Assembly: GCA_947495295.1 (NCBI GenBank)
Contig: CANLYJ010000001.1
Span: 806,001 to 870,000, forward strand
DNA length: 64,000 nucleotides
From: an uncultured Paracoccaceae bacterium
Lineage (GTDB): Bacteria; Pseudomonadota; Alphaproteobacteria; Rhodobacterales; Rhodobacteraceae
Direction: 5' to 3'
The translations under genes and the position numbers were made by a program. Within the stretch, counting starts at the first letter, position 1. Every line of letters starts with the position of its first letter. This document shows positions 38,285 through 47,851 of the stretch, one piece after another. Under the pieces are notes generated by a model, which made no database searches, was not told the DNA's origin, and saw only the letters and a list, made by a program, of their open reading frames with translations.

Positions 38285-39680
38285 ACGCAAATGACATGAC
38301 ATAGGCGGCGTAATTGTCGGCATTGACCCTTGCCAGTGCAGGCTTGCGGCGGGCCAGTCGTTTAATCAACCGGGTCCCATAGATCTCAGCATCTTTATGC
38401 GTCTCGGACACCGGGTCGAAAACCAGCTTTGACACACCGGCAAGATGCGCGATCTCGTGGGCGATGGTGATGCGCCGGGCTTCTGTCCACCAGCGTTTTC
38501 TGCGCTTGCCGCGCGGTTCTTTGAAAAAGCCGGGGCAAAGGGCGATCTTGTGCGGTGGCGGTTCTGGCGGGTTGCGCAATGGGCGATCCACATCAACACC
38601 AACTGATCGGAATGCCAGCCCAAGCGTTTCCTGCTCGTTACAACAAATAAACCGGGCGTCGATTGTGCGGTTCTCGCTATCCAGCAGGTTTTTGGCGCGA
38701 TTGCCTTTTTGCTTCGCGGCCCTGCTCCAGCGTTTGACGGGATGCAGACCAAGCGGCGGCGGCAGTTCAGCATGTTTCTTGCAGATCTTTCGGGGTGGCG
38801 TATTGCAATCAAATGATTCGACCGTCAGCACATGCCGCCGGGCGGGTTTTCCAGCATGGGGTGGCGCATCTTTTCCATGCAAGATGCGATAGATACGGTT
38901 GGTAAATCGGCGGACTAGGCGAAACGGGGTTTGTTGACCGCCTGCCTCATATTTGCCGAACCAGATAACCTCGGGCCCCGCGTTCCACGCCGCGCGCCGT
39001 GCCGCTTCAGGCATCGCTGCCAACTTATTCATCCGACTGCGCGCCTTCGTACTGGCATGGAAGGACTGTTTGATCATTTTTTCGACGAAAGCATTTGTGT
39101 CGCCGCGCTTGTAGATGGGAACTGTTCTTTTCTTCCGTTTGCGTGGGATGGCAGTGAACAGCGATACATCGACACGACGGTTTTCGGCGCGGTTTGCGCG
39201 GGCGGCCTTGTCAGAGCGTTTGATCAGGTTTGGGACAACCGGGCGCTTGTTCCCGCGTGACCCGACATAAAGGGCGACAGCAACGCCTTTTTGCGGTTTG
39301 CAACGACGTCCATTCGACCCAATTTGCAACGCATCCTCAGACAGGGTTCTTGCGCTGATACCCTGCGCCTGCAACTGCGCGCTTAGTTCCTTGGCAACGG
39401 AATAAGCACGCGCCATCGCGTTTTTGAAGTAATCCTCTGTCTTCATATCGCGCCAGGTTGCGGCATGGCCGACCAGCCTGACACAGCGGATTGGGGCTGA
39501 TCCGCGATGCGAGACCGCAATTTTCTGCGCAATTGTGCCAATCGTCTTGCGATGAAACGGCTGTAATTCTGTATCAAAAGCAGCAAAGCGGGCAAGCCGG
39601 TGCGCAACAGGTATCTCATCCGGCCCAATCAGATCAGCCGGATCAGACCCATGATACAGAACGGCCCGCGCGTATGACAT
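38283..39680 (-). CDS. OmpA-like domain fused to an M35-like (aspzincin) zinc metallopeptidase
   Basis: This 465-aa protein appears to have two domains. Residues about 30-174 resemble an OmpA C-terminal peptidoglycan-binding domain, with CVRLVGHAATW, an Ala-rich helix and the closing NRAENRRVDVSL signature. The middle is strongly basic. The C-terminus has HEIAH (408-412), a downstream Asp in THKDAEIYG (about 430) and NADNYAAYV (453-461), the pattern of M35 aspzincin/lysine-specific metallo-endopeptidases. No N-terminal signal peptide or membrane segment is visible, which is odd for an OmpA-domain protein. Possible roles are a secreted effector or toxin, or a wall-associated peptidase; the substrate is unknown. 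Confidence 0.7.
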   Translation of the reverse strand: MSYARAVLYHGSDPADLIGPDEIPVAHRLARFAAFDTELQPFHRKTIGTIAQKIAVSHRGSAPIRCVRLVGHAATWRDMKTEDYFKNAMARAYSVAKELSAQLQAQGISARTLSEDALQIGSNGRRCKPQKGVAVALYVGSRGNKRPVVPNLIKRSDKAARANRAENRRVDVSLFTAIPRKRKKRTVPIYKRGDTNAFVEKMIKQSFHASTKARSRMNKLAAMPEAARRAAWNAGPEVIWFGKYEAGGQQTPFRLVRRFTNRIYRILHGKDAPPHAGKPARRHVLTVESFDCNTPPRKICKKHAELPPPLGLHPVKRWSRAAKQKGNRAKNLLDSENRTIDARFICCNEQETLGLAFRSVGVDVDRPLRNPPEPPPHKIALCPGFFKEPRGKRRKRWWTEARRITIAHEIAHLAGVSKLVFDPVSETHKDAEIYGTRLIKRLARRKPALARVNADNYAAYVMSFA

Positions 39681-39866
39681 GCTATTCCCCCAAGAAATCG
39701 CCTACTCAATCCATAGGGTTTCATCATGCGCCGGGGCGACCAATCGCTTGGTTAGGCTAGCTTTGGTGGCCTTAGTTCAGCGAACAATCAGAATCTGCAC
39801 AAACCGCCACCAAAACATCTGCGCCATTTTGCAAAGCTGCGGTGACGACAAGTACCGGAGGACAGC

Positions 39867-40334
39867 TTGCCATTCCCAATCCCTACCACCCGCGCCGTGA
39901 CCATTGGGTCGATGATGTCTATTGTTGGCGGGGTAACCGCCAGTGTCATGTTCTGGAGGTTCCGGGCAGATGGAAGCAATATTCTAGCGGGCGACGAATG
40001 GGCGGTCGTGGCCGTGGCCGTCATTGGTGCATTCCTCGCCGGGATCGTGGTGGCACCGGGCTTTGGCGGGGCAGGGTGGCGCGGTTGGGGTTTTGCCCTA
40101 CTTGGGGCCATCGCAGCGACGGCATCAGGCGCATTTATAGGCGGACTGATCCTGTTTCAAACCCTGCAAGAGGCGATGATTTGTGTCTTCATGGTCGGAA
40201 CAAGCATCGTGACATTCCCCATCACTGGCCTGTTTTGGCTGGCAATGATGGGAAGCGTTCAAAAACTGGCGCTAATCCTTGTCCCGAAAATTCCGGCTGA
40301 CCTTGATCTGGTCCCAGGCCCAGACAACTTCTGA
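39867..40334 (+). CDS. Unrecognised 155-aa membrane protein
   Basis: Four hydrophobic segments are visible (VTIGSMMSIVGGVTASVMFW; VVAVAVIGAFLAGIVVAP; FALLGAIAATASGAFIGGLILF; CVFMVGTSIVTFPITGLFWL). The TTG start is favoured by GGAGG five bases upstream; no ATG has a comparable site. The 3' end overlaps the convergent J-domain gene by 63 nt. No family is recognised. Confidence 0.6.
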   Translation: MPFPIPTTRAVTIGSMMSIVGGVTASVMFWRFRADGSNILAGDEWAVVAVAVIGAFLAGIVVAPGFGGAGWRGWGFALLGAIAATASGAFIGGLILFQTLQEAMICVFMVGTSIVTFPITGLFWLAMMGSVQKLALILVPKIPADLDLVPGPDNF

Positions 40335-40907
40335 CAGCTGATCTTCCTGACTACGGTCGCCGCCATTCATATCAGGGTGCAGGATTTTGATCAGGGCCTT
40401 ATAGGCCTTGCGGATCTCGGGCTTGGACCAGTTATCCTTGGCTTCCAGAATCTCAATTGCGCGACGTTCGGTCGGGGGCAGTTTGCGGCCCGATGCCGCA
40501 CCACGGCCGGGGTTCTGTGTGGCGTTGGCACCCAGCACCTGATGCGGATCATCGACACCCAACCGGGCCCATGCGCGTTCTTCCACGGTCCGTTTGAACG
40601 GTTTGGTGGGGCGTTCCCAGACGCGATCCTGATCCATCTGCGCGGCCAGTTCAGCCTCGGATGTGCTGTCGAAAAAGTTCCATTTCAGGTTATATTCGCG
40701 CACATGTTCCTGACAGAACCAGAAAAAGTCATCCAGAATATCGGGGGATTTGGGCGCGCGGTATTTGCCCGATTCCTGACAGCCTTCATGGTCGCAAACG
40801 CGGGTCGATGTCTCGGACGCGCCTGACATGCCACGCCGTCCACGCGGGTTCTTTTTCTTCGAACTCGACACGGACATGTCGAAACCAAATGGGTCATCTT
40901 TCTTCAT
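40272..40907 (-). CDS. J-domain (DnaJ-like) protein
   Basis: This 211-aa protein carries a C-terminal J domain (about residues 145-205) with the HPD tripeptide in ILHPDMNGGDRSQ, the motif that stimulates Hsp70 ATPase. The N-terminal half has a possible metal site (CDHEGCQES with a later FCQEH) and a linker. It is a co-chaperone-like protein of a type common in Rhodobacteraceae. It lacks the Gly/Phe and zinc-finger regions of true DnaJ. Confidence 0.85.
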   Translation of the reverse strand: MKKDDPFGFDMSVSSSKKKNPRGRRGMSGASETSTRVCDHEGCQESGKYRAPKSPDILDDFFWFCQEHVREYNLKWNFFDSTSEAELAAQMDQDRVWERPTKPFKRTVEERAWARLGVDDPHQVLGANATQNPGRGAASGRKLPPTERRAIEILEAKDNWSKPEIRKAYKALIKILHPDMNGGDRSQEDQLSEVVWAWDQIKVSRNFRDKD

Positions 40908-40985
40908 TGCGCGTCTTCTCTTTCCGTCACGAGCAACACACTTTAAACCTCTGGGCGAGAGATTGAAGAGGGCAGGAGCAAAATA

Positions 40986-41237
40986 ATGACTTTAGAGGCC
41001 GAAATTCGCGAAAACCTGCGCGCACTGTCACCGACACATTTGGACGTGATCAACGAAAGTGCCTTGCATCATGGGCACGCAGGCGATGACGGGTCCGGCG
41101 AAAGCCATTGGCGTGTCGTGATCGCAGCACCGCAGTTGGACGATTTGTCGCGGATCGCACGACACCGCGCGATCCATTCCGCCATTGGCAAGGACATTAT
41201 CGGGCGCATCCACGCCTTGGCTATCGATATTCAGTAG
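40986..41237 (+). CDS. bolA: BolA family protein
   Basis: This 83-aa protein has the BolA fold pattern: an N-terminal helix (LEAEIRENLRALSPTHLDVINES), the HWRVVIAAPQ beta segment and the RHRAIHSAIG helix. It keeps conserved His residues that, with a monothiol glutaredoxin, can bind an Fe-S cluster. It diverges from the J-domain gene. Its stop directly abuts the convergent DUF4177 stop. Confidence 0.9.
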   Translation: MTLEAEIRENLRALSPTHLDVINESALHHGHAGDDGSGESHWRVVIAAPQLDDLSRIARHRAIHSAIGKDIIGRIHALAIDIQ

Positions 41238-41714
41238 TTATTCGGCCGCGACATCCGGCTTTTTGTCGGGCGTATTGACCCGGTCAGCCCTTAGCAGCTC
41301 TTCCTTCAACTCCGGCGTCAACCGTTCAGGGGCGGCCAAAGGGCGCGTGACTTGCTGCCCCGTCCGGCGCTTGGGCTGGTCAGGTTCAGCTGACAACGCC
41401 GGTTCCGGCTTGGTCACCGGCGGGTTGGCCGGGGCGGGGACAGGCTTTTCCGCGGCGATGGGGGCGGCGGCAGTCTGCGCCTTTGGCAAGGCACGCCGAA
41501 ACACCAGCATATTCTGGTAAACGGTTGTCTTGCTCATCAGCCCTTCGCGCTGTTCACAAGGCAGGGTGTCTGTGCGCTGATATTCCCAGCCATCGGCGGC
41601 CTGATCATTCATCGCCGTTTCCAAGGCATTGGCAAACCGATCTTCAGCGGTTTTGACACCTTTGGCTTTCAACCCGCGCGTCGGCGCTGGCACGACTTTG
41701 TATTCGTATGACAT
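41238..41714 (-). CDS. DUF4177 domain protein
   Basis: This 158-aa protein has an N-terminal DUF4177-like domain (YEYKVVPAPTRGLKAKG; ADGWEYQRTDTLPCE; NMLVFRRAL) and a disordered Pro/Ala-rich C-terminal half. I chose the ATG giving MSYEYKVV. The function is unknown. A CCGAC array lies about 90 bp upstream. Confidence 0.82.
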   Translation of the reverse strand: MSYEYKVVPAPTRGLKAKGVKTAEDRFANALETAMNDQAADGWEYQRTDTLPCEQREGLMSKTTVYQNMLVFRRALPKAQTAAAPIAAEKPVPAPANPPVTKPEPALSAEPDQPKRRTGQQVTRPLAAPERLTPELKEELLRADRVNTPDKKPDVAAE

Positions 41715-41760
41715 CACGTCACCCCTTTTTCCACCGGGCAGATATAGCAAAGCGCGCCCT

Positions 41761-41776
41761 CGAATCCAAGGATTCG
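41761..41776. repeat. CGAATCC-AA-GGATTCG hairpin
   Basis: A perfect 7-bp inverted repeat with a 2-base centre lies about 47 bp upstream of DUF4177 and just before the CCGAC array. It may be a leader hairpin or operator. It is not part of a tRNA. Confidence 0.45.
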
Positions 41777-41802
41777 GGTTCAGACAGCGTTAACACTTAT
41801 GC

Positions 41803-41840
41803 CCGACGTTTTGCCGACGCTGCGCCGACGCTTTGCCGAC
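41803..41840 (+). promoter_or_regulatory. Array of four CCGAC boxes at 11-bp spacing (locus B)
   Basis: CCGAC occurs at 41803, 41814, 41825 and 41836, with spacer words GTTTTG, GCTGCG and GCTTTG. It lies between the gatB stop (minus strand) and the DUF4177 start (minus strand), about 90 bp upstream of the latter. The layout matches the arrays at 8472 and 51732. Confidence 0.65.
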
Positions 41841-41850
41841 AAGGGTTTTT

Positions 41851-43362
41851 CTAAAGGCCCAGCTTCGTCGTAACCAACCGATTGACCGCCGCTGGATTGG
41901 CCTTACCGCCAGTGGCTTTCATCACCTGACCGACAAACCAGCCCGCCAGTTTGGGGTTCTGTTTGGCCTTTTCGACCTGGGCTGGGTTGGCTGCAATAAT
42001 TTCGTCCACTGCGGCCTCGATCGCGCCGGTATCGGTGACCTGTTTCATGCCTTCTGCTTCGACAATTTCAGTTGGCTCGCGGTCAGAACTATATGCGATT
42101 TCAAATACTTCCTTTGCGATCTTACCGTTGATGTCACCTGACTTGATCAATCCGACGATCTGCCCCAGACGGTCCGCTGAAATCGGGCTTTCGCCAATTT
42201 CCTTGTCGTCCTTTTTGAGGCGACCAAACAGTTCGTTGATCACCCAGTTTGCTGCCAGTTTCCCGTCACGACCATCGGCAACCTTTTCAAAGAACGCGGC
42301 ATTCTCAGCCTCGACGGTCAGGACCGAAGCGTCATAGTCGGATAGTCCGAAGTCGCTGATAAAACGCGCCTTTTTGGCATCCGGCAGTTCCGGTAAAGCG
42401 GCTGCGATATCGTCAACCCAAGCCTGTTCAATCTCTAGTGGCAGCAGATCAGGATCAGGGAAATAGCGGTAATCATGTGCTTCTTCCTTGGACCGCATCG
42501 ACCTGGTTTCATTCTTGTCCGGATCATAAAGGCGTGTTTCCTGCACCACCTCTTGGCCGTCTTCAACCAACGCAATCTGGCGGCGGGCCTCGACGTCAAT
42601 CGCCATCTGGATGAAGCGCATGGAGTTCATGTTCTTGATCTCGCACCGCGTACCCAGATAGGAAAAATCCTGCGTTTCCTGATACTTCTCGTATGCGCCG
42701 GGTTTGCAGATCGATACGTTCACGTCGGCCCGCAGATTGCCGTTTTGCATGTTCCCATCGCAGGTGCCCAGGTAACGCAGGATCTGGCGCAGCTTGCCAA
42801 CATAGGCGGCGGCCTCTTCGGGGCCGCGAATATCGGGGCGGCTGACGATTTCCATCAGCGCGACACCAGTGCGGTTCAGGTCCACGAATGACATGTTTGG
42901 GTCCATATCGTGAATTGATTTACCGGCATCCTGTTCCAGATGAATGCGTTCAATCCGCACATTGCGGGCCGTGCCGTTGCCCATTTCGACCAGCACTTCG
43001 CCTTCGCCGACGATGGGATGATACAGCTGCGAAATCTGGTAACCCTGCGGAAGGTCTGGATAAAAATAGTTCTTGCGATCGAAGGCAGAGGTCAGATTGA
43101 TCTGCGCTTTCAGGCCCAAACCGGTGCGGACTGCAAGTTCAACACATCCTTCATTAATGACGGGCAACATGCCGGGCATGCCCGCGTCAACAAAGGCCAC
43201 GTTGCTGTTGGGTTCGGCACCAAACTGGGTCGATGCGCCCGAAAACAGCTTGGCCTGTGTGGCGACCTGGGCGTGAACTTCCAGTCCGATCACAAGTTCC
43301 CAGTCATGTTGCGCGCCCGCAATCACTTTGGGGGCAGGGGTGTCATATGTCAGGTCAAGCAT
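41851..43362 (-). CDS. gatB: Asp-tRNA(Asn)/Glu-tRNA(Gln) amidotransferase subunit B
   Basis: This 503-aa subunit binds and activates misacylated tRNA in Gat[23 protein letters not shown] is the N-terminal signature, followed by [15 protein letters not shown], the [19 protein letters not shown] block and the C-terminal YqeY-like helical tail ([11 protein letters not shown]). gatA and gatC are not in the window. Confidence 0.97.
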   Translation of the reverse strand: MLDLTYDTPAPKVIAGAQHDWELVIGLEVHAQVATQAKLFSGASTQFGAEPNSNVAFVDAGMPGMLPVINEGCVELAVRTGLGLKAQINLTSAFDRKNYFYPDLPQGYQISQLYHPIVGEGEVLVEMGNGTARNVRIERIHLEQDAGKSIHDMDPNMSFVDLNRTGVALMEIVSRPDIRGPEEAAAYVGKLRQILRYLGTCDGNMQNGNLRADVNVSICKPGAYEKYQETQDFSYLGTRCEIKNMNSMRFIQMAIDVEARRQIALVEDGQEVVQETRLYDPDKNETRSMRSKEEAHDYRYFPDPDLLPLEIEQAWVDDIAAALPELPDAKKARFISDFGLSDYDASVLTVEAENAAFFEKVADGRDGKLAANWVINELFGRLKKDDKEIGESPISADRLGQIVGLIKSGDINGKIAKEVFEIAYSSDREPTEIVEAEGMKQVTDTGAIEAAVDEIIAANPAQVEKAKQNPKLAGWFVGQVMKATGGKANPAAVNRLVTTKLGL

Positions 43363-43497
43363 GGGGCACTTCCTTTGTCTTTCAACGGCTGTCTAAGAGA
43401 AGGCGGGAACGGCTTCAAGTCAGCATGGGCCGTCATGGTTCCGCCGATGCAAGAAACAACACTTGTTGGGTTTGGTCCTGCGGTGCAGATTGGCGTC

Positions 43498-44304
43498 ATG
43501 AACTGGATCAGAACCATCGTGGGGGCGATGGCGGCGGTCGCGCTAACAACGCATGTCGCTGCCAACCCGCAACAGGACCGTCCCATATCGCGTCAGGATG
43601 CGCTGCATGCGCGTCTCGCCTCTGTCGCACCGCAGCCACGTCCGCCGCATATGTTGCGCTATCCGGTGCAGGTGGAAACCGGCAAACCCGATGTGCGACC
43701 CGTTGCGCGCAGCCGGTTTCAGCCACGTGCGCGTTGGGATTTCAAAGATGGCGGGCGGATATGGACCCGTGCTGCGATGTCGGCGATTTCGGATCATGCC
43801 GGGGCGCTGTTGGAAAATGTGCCGCGCGATATCGACGCATGGTGTCCGGCTTATGCCGATCATGGGCCTGAAATGCGTCGCGCTTTTTGGGTTGGCATGA
43901 TGTCGGCCCTGTCAAAACACGAAAGCACCTATGACCCGCGCGCTGTGGGTGGGCCCAATCTATGGTACGGGCTTTTACAAATATATCCCGATACGGCAAG
44001 GCGTTACGGATGCCGCGCCCGCACTGGCGAGGCACTGAAAGACCCGGCAGAGAACCTCAGCTGTGCTGCCCGGATCATGGCTGTGACCGTCACGCGGGAT
44101 AATGCCGTCGCTGTCTATGACGGGCGTTGGCGTGGGGTGGCAGCAGATTGGGGTCCGATGTCGAACAGACGCAAGATATCCGAGATGTCTGCATGGACCC
44201 GCGTGCAAAGCTATTGCACGCCCATCGACAATATCCGGCCCATTGCGCGGCCTAGTCAGCCTGTGGCGATCTCAACCATGACCGCGACGCCGCAACCAGA
44301 TTAA
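43498..44304 (+). CDS. Lytic transglycosylase (SLT domain) with signal peptide
   Basis: This exported protein of about 268 aa begins MNWIRTIVGAMAAVALTTHVAAN, a clear Sec signal peptide; I chose that ATG because upstream in-frame sequence is antisense to gatB. The SLT domain contains ALSKHESTYDPRAVGG with the catalytic Glu, YGLLQIYPDTARRYGC and DPAENLSCAARIM. It should cleave MurNAc-GlcNAc bonds in the periplasm. The 3' end overlaps the convergent acyltransferase by 53 nt. Confidence 0.88.
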   Translation: MNWIRTIVGAMAAVALTTHVAANPQQDRPISRQDALHARLASVAPQPRPPHMLRYPVQVETGKPDVRPVARSRFQPRARWDFKDGGRIWTRAAMSAISDHAGALLENVPRDIDAWCPAYADHGPEMRRAFWVGMMSALSKHESTYDPRAVGGPNLWYGLLQIYPDTARRYGCRARTGEALKDPAENLSCAARIMAVTVTRDNAVAVYDGRWRGVAADWGPMSNRRKISEMSAWTRVQSYCTPIDNIRPIARPSQPVAISTMTATPQPD

Positions 44305-45121
44305 CGGAAGGGGCGTCCTTGCCGCCCAAGGCGAGCGTCGCCTTGCGCAGCATTGCGATCCCGTCTTCGGAATTACGCGGAAGCGCAGCAGCGGAGATTG
44401 GTTCGCCCACGGTGACGCGGTATGGCTGTTTGGCCTTGTTGAGCGTCTCATGAAACAAGGTGATATCGCGCAGAGTCGGGTGCAGCAGATCAAACAGATA
44501 GAACAACACAGAATTGCGCGCCTGAATGTTCACCGGCACCACCGGCAAGTCGAATTTGCGCGCCAACATCGCCGCTGATGGCATCCACGGCCTTTCAAAC
44601 AGGCGCAAACCGCGCCGTTTTGCCAGACGGCCAGAGGGGAAAATCACGCCGAGCCTGCCAGCAGCCGTTGCATCATGCACAAATCGCAACGTGTCACGGG
44701 TTTTGGCATGGCTGCGCCGCTCCTTGCGCCACTCAACGGGGGCAATCATGCAATCCATCTGCGGAAACACCCGCAGTATATCGCGGTTGGCAAAGAAATA
44801 GGCATCGGGTCGCCCACCGGCAATCAGGTGATGCAGGATGATTCCATCTGCAATTCCAGTGGGGTGATTGGCCACGATAATGGCGGGACCATGAGCCGGT
44901 ATATGGGTCAGCCCGCGGGCCTCAACAGATTTCGCCAGAAGGGATGCCATCGCACCCATGATGCGGTCAGCCGGTTGATTTTTAAGCGTTTTTGTGATAC
45001 ACAAGGTGGCATCATAGCCCAGCAGTTTATGCAGGTGACGCCGGGCAAGCCGCGCACCGGGGCGATCATCATAAAGCCAGGGCGCACGTTCGGCGATCAA
45101 CGGGTCAATGCGATGTTCCAT
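44252..45121 (-). CDS. Lysophospholipid acyltransferase family protein (PlsC-like)
   Basis: This 289-aa protein carries acyltransferase motifs: VANHPTGIADG (the NHP-type catalytic block), FANRDILRVFPQMD, IFPSGRLAKRRG (the FPEG-equivalent substrate site) and LPVVPVNIQARNS. It probably transfers an acyl chain to a lysophospholipid or related lipid at the membrane. The exact substrate is unknown. Confidence 0.85.
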   Translation of the reverse strand: MEHRIDPLIAERAPWLYDDRPGARLARRHLHKLLGYDATLCITKTLKNQPADRIMGAMASLLAKSVEARGLTHIPAHGPAIIVANHPTGIADGIILHHLIAGGRPDAYFFANRDILRVFPQMDCMIAPVEWRKERRSHAKTRDTLRFVHDATAAGRLGVIFPSGRLAKRRGLRLFERPWMPSAAMLARKFDLPVVPVNIQARNSVLFYLFDLLHPTLRDITLFHETLNKAKQPYRVTVGEPISAAALPRNSEDGIAMLRKATLALGGKDAPSVNLVAASRSWLRSPQAD

Positions 45122-45224
45122 GCCGCATTCTTGCGCATGTCAGCGTAACGGTTCCACGACACACCGTGTGAAAACCCGGGACTGGCAAAGTGCTGCGCCA
45201 AATCGCGATGCGCGTCGGCGACCA

Positions 45225-47774
45225 TCAGCCGAGCATGCGCGCGACCATTTCATTCAGATCATTGGACAGGTCCGGCTTTTGTGCGATCCGCTGCAAGCTG
45301 GTTCGCATTTTTTCCTGCCTGTCAGCATCATAGCGTGTCCAGGTCTGGAACGCTTTACTAAGCCCGGCTGCAATCTGCGGATTGACCCCATCCAGCGTGA
45401 TCAGCCAGTCGGTCATCAGATCATATGCCGCACCGCTGGGATGATGAAAACCTGCCGCATGCCGCGCCAGACTGCCAAAGACAGCCCGCACGCGGTTGGG
45501 GTTTTGCGTTACAAAATCAGGATGTTGCGTCAGGTGCTGGGCTGTGCCCGCCGCTTTCTCGGGTGCGGCGCAGGCCACCTGCATGCCGAACCACTTATCC
45601 ATGACAAGCCCATCATGGCTCCACTGCTTGGCGAATGCAGCAAGCTCATCCTCGCCTTTGCCTATCCGCAACAGCGCCGTCAGAGCGGCCTGTTGCAGGG
45701 TCATGTTATCTGCTGCGGCATATTGCTGTACCGCCTGTTTGCCCCCGTCCAGTTTTGTGATCAGCGACAGCGCTGCATTGCCCAAGGCCCGCTTGCCAGC
45801 GGGGCCGGCATCGGGTGTGTAGGACCCTGTGACAGCCATGCTGGCATAAAGCCGGGGCAGCATATCTTGCAGATGTTGCGCGGTTTGCAGGCGCAGGGCC
45901 TCATGCGCGTGATAGATTGCAGTGGGGTCGGGTGTTGTACCCGCCTCGACCAGGGTTTGCGCGGTGTCATCTTCGGATGGCAGGGCAAGCACAAGTGCCC
46001 GGAACGCCGGATCAAGGCTGTCATCGCGCAACACGGCAGCCAGCCCATCCAGATAAGCGCTGTCGGGTGTCGCCTCATCGCGCACCATGCGTTTGAGCAC
46101 ATCCTGCGCCAACGCGCGCCCGGCATCCCAACGGTTAAATGGATCCGTATCATGGGCCAGCAGGAACGCCCTTTCGGCATTTTCCTGTTCGCGCCGCAAA
46201 ATCACAGGGGCAGAAAAATTGCGCAGGATCGATGGGATCGGTTTGCTGGGTAACCCCTTGAATTGAAAACTTTGTTCTGTTTTTGTCAATTCCAGCACTT
46301 CGGTGGCGTGGACCTCTGACCCGTCATCATTCAGCAACCCAACGGCAATCGGAATGACCAGCGGTGCCTTGTCGACCTGTCCGGGTGTTGGCGGTGTATG
46401 CTGTTTAAGATGCAGGCTATAGATGCCATCGGTGAAGTCATCCGTGATCGTCACCTCTGGCACGCCAGCTTGACTATACCAAAGGGCGAACTGGGTCAGA
46501 TCGCGGCCAGTCGCATCTTCAAAGACCTTTAGCCAATCCTCAATCGTGGCGGCGTCGCCGTCATGCCGTTCAAAGTATAGATCCAGCGCCTTGTAGTAGT
46601 CCGCATCGCCCACCAGCGTCTTGAGCATGCCAATCAGCTCTGCCCCTTTTTCGTAGACGGTCACGGTGTAGAAGTTATTGATCTCAACAAAGCTCGCGGG
46701 CCTCACCGGGTGCGCCAGTGGCCCGCTATCTTCGCGGAATTGATGGGCACGCAGCACGACCGCATCATCGATCCGTTTGACAGCAGGGCTGCGCATATCG
46801 GCTGTGAATTGCTGGTCGCGAAATACGGTCAGACCTTCCTTGAGGCACAGTTGAAACCAGTCCCTGCAGGTGATCCGGTTGCCCGTCCAGTTATGAAAAT
46901 ATTCATGTGCGATAATCGCCTCGATCTGTTCGAAATTGGCGTCCGTGGCGGTTTCGGGCGAAGCGAGTACGGCGGAGGCATTGAAGATGTTTAGCCCCTT
47001 GTTTTCCATTGCGCCAGCATTGAAATCATCAACAGCGACAATGTTGAAAACGTCCAGATCATATGCGCGGCCATAGACGTCTTCGTCCCATGTCATGGCC
47101 TTTTTCAACGCATCCATCCCGAATGCACATTTATCTATGTCCGTGGGGCGCACCCAGATGTTCAGTTCAACGCACCTGCCGGATTTTGTGGTGAATTGGC
47201 CGGGGTGATTTACAAGATCGCCTGCAACAAGGGCAAACAAATAGGCCGGTTTTGGCCATGGGTCATGCCATTCCGCCCAGCCATCGCCCCGGTCGGTCGG
47301 ATTGCCATTGGACAACAGCACCGGCAGGTCACTTTCGATCCGTACGGTGAATGTGGCCATCACGTCGGGCCGGTCGGGGTAATAGGTGATCCTGCGAAAC
47401 CCTTCGGCCTCGCATTGGGTGCAATACATGCCCTTGGACATATAAAGCCCTTCGAGCGATGTATTTGCTGCTGGATCAATCACGACCTCTGCTTCAAAGG
47501 TGAAAGGCGCATCTGGCACTGCGCAGGTCAGGCCTGCTGGTGTGAGCGTCGGGTTGATCGTCGTCCCGTCGATACGGGCCGAGATCAGCTTAAGCCCCTC
47601 GCCATGTAAGAAAAAATCCTGCGATTGCACCTGTGGATTGGGCTTGAACCGGATGCGCGACAGGACGCGGGTTGCCTTTGCGTCAAGCTTGAAGGCGAGA
47701 TGCACATCCTCAACCAGATAGGCAGGTGGTGTGTAGTCCTTCAAATAGATCGTCTGGGGCGTGGCGTCTTTCAT
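45225..47774 (-). CDS. pepN: Aminopeptidase N (M1 family)
   Basis: This 849-aa zinc aminopeptidase has the GAMENKGLNIF exopeptidase motif and the HEYFHNWTGNRITCRDWFQL zinc site (HExxH with downstream Glu), followed by the DUF3458 immunoglobulin-like and C-terminal helical domains. Length and motifs match the bacterial PepN subgroup. It is a cytoplasmic peptide scavenger. It diverges from the DUF2256 gene. Confidence 0.96.
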   Translation of the reverse strand: MKDATPQTIYLKDYTPPAYLVEDVHLAFKLDAKATRVLSRIRFKPNPQVQSQDFFLHGEGLKLISARIDGTTINPTLTPAGLTCAVPDAPFTFEAEVVIDPAANTSLEGLYMSKGMYCTQCEAEGFRRITYYPDRPDVMATFTVRIESDLPVLLSNGNPTDRGDGWAEWHDPWPKPAYLFALVAGDLVNHPGQFTTKSGRCVELNIWVRPTDIDKCAFGMDALKKAMTWDEDVYGRAYDLDVFNIVAVDDFNAGAMENKGLNIFNASAVLASPETATDANFEQIEAIIAHEYFHNWTGNRITCRDWFQLCLKEGLTVFRDQQFTADMRSPAVKRIDDAVVLRAHQFREDSGPLAHPVRPASFVEINNFYTVTVYEKGAELIGMLKTLVGDADYYKALDLYFERHDGDAATIEDWLKVFEDATGRDLTQFALWYSQAGVPEVTITDDFTDGIYSLHLKQHTPPTPGQVDKAPLVIPIAVGLLNDDGSEVHATEVLELTKTEQSFQFKGLPSKPIPSILRNFSAPVILRREQENAERAFLLAHDTDPFNRWDAGRALAQDVLKRMVRDEATPDSAYLDGLAAVLRDDSLDPAFRALVLALPSEDDTAQTLVEAGTTPDPTAIYHAHEALRLQTAQHLQDMLPRLYASMAVTGSYTPDAGPAGKRALGNAALSLITKLDGGKQAVQQYAAADNMTLQQAALTALLRIGKGEDELAAFAKQWSHDGLVMDKWFGMQVACAAPEKAAGTAQHLTQHPDFVTQNPNRVRAVFGSLARHAAGFHHPSGAAYDLMTDWLITLDGVNPQIAAGLSKAFQTWTRYDADRQEKMRTSLQRIAQKPDLSNDLNEMVARMLG

Positions 47775-47851
47775 TATGCGATCCTTTTTTGGCCTACGAT
47801 TAGCCTAGGCGGAGAGTCAGGATTGTACCACCATGATCCGGATAGGGTGCG

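Noticed and set aside
41758-41780. tRNA-like GGATTCGGGTTC word
   Set aside because: Only a 7-bp hairpin is present; no acceptor stem, D-arm or anticodon arm can be drawn around it.
45108-46253. 381-codon open frame antisense to pepN
   Set aside because: pepN has full M1 motifs and normal length; the antisense frame has no recognisable features.
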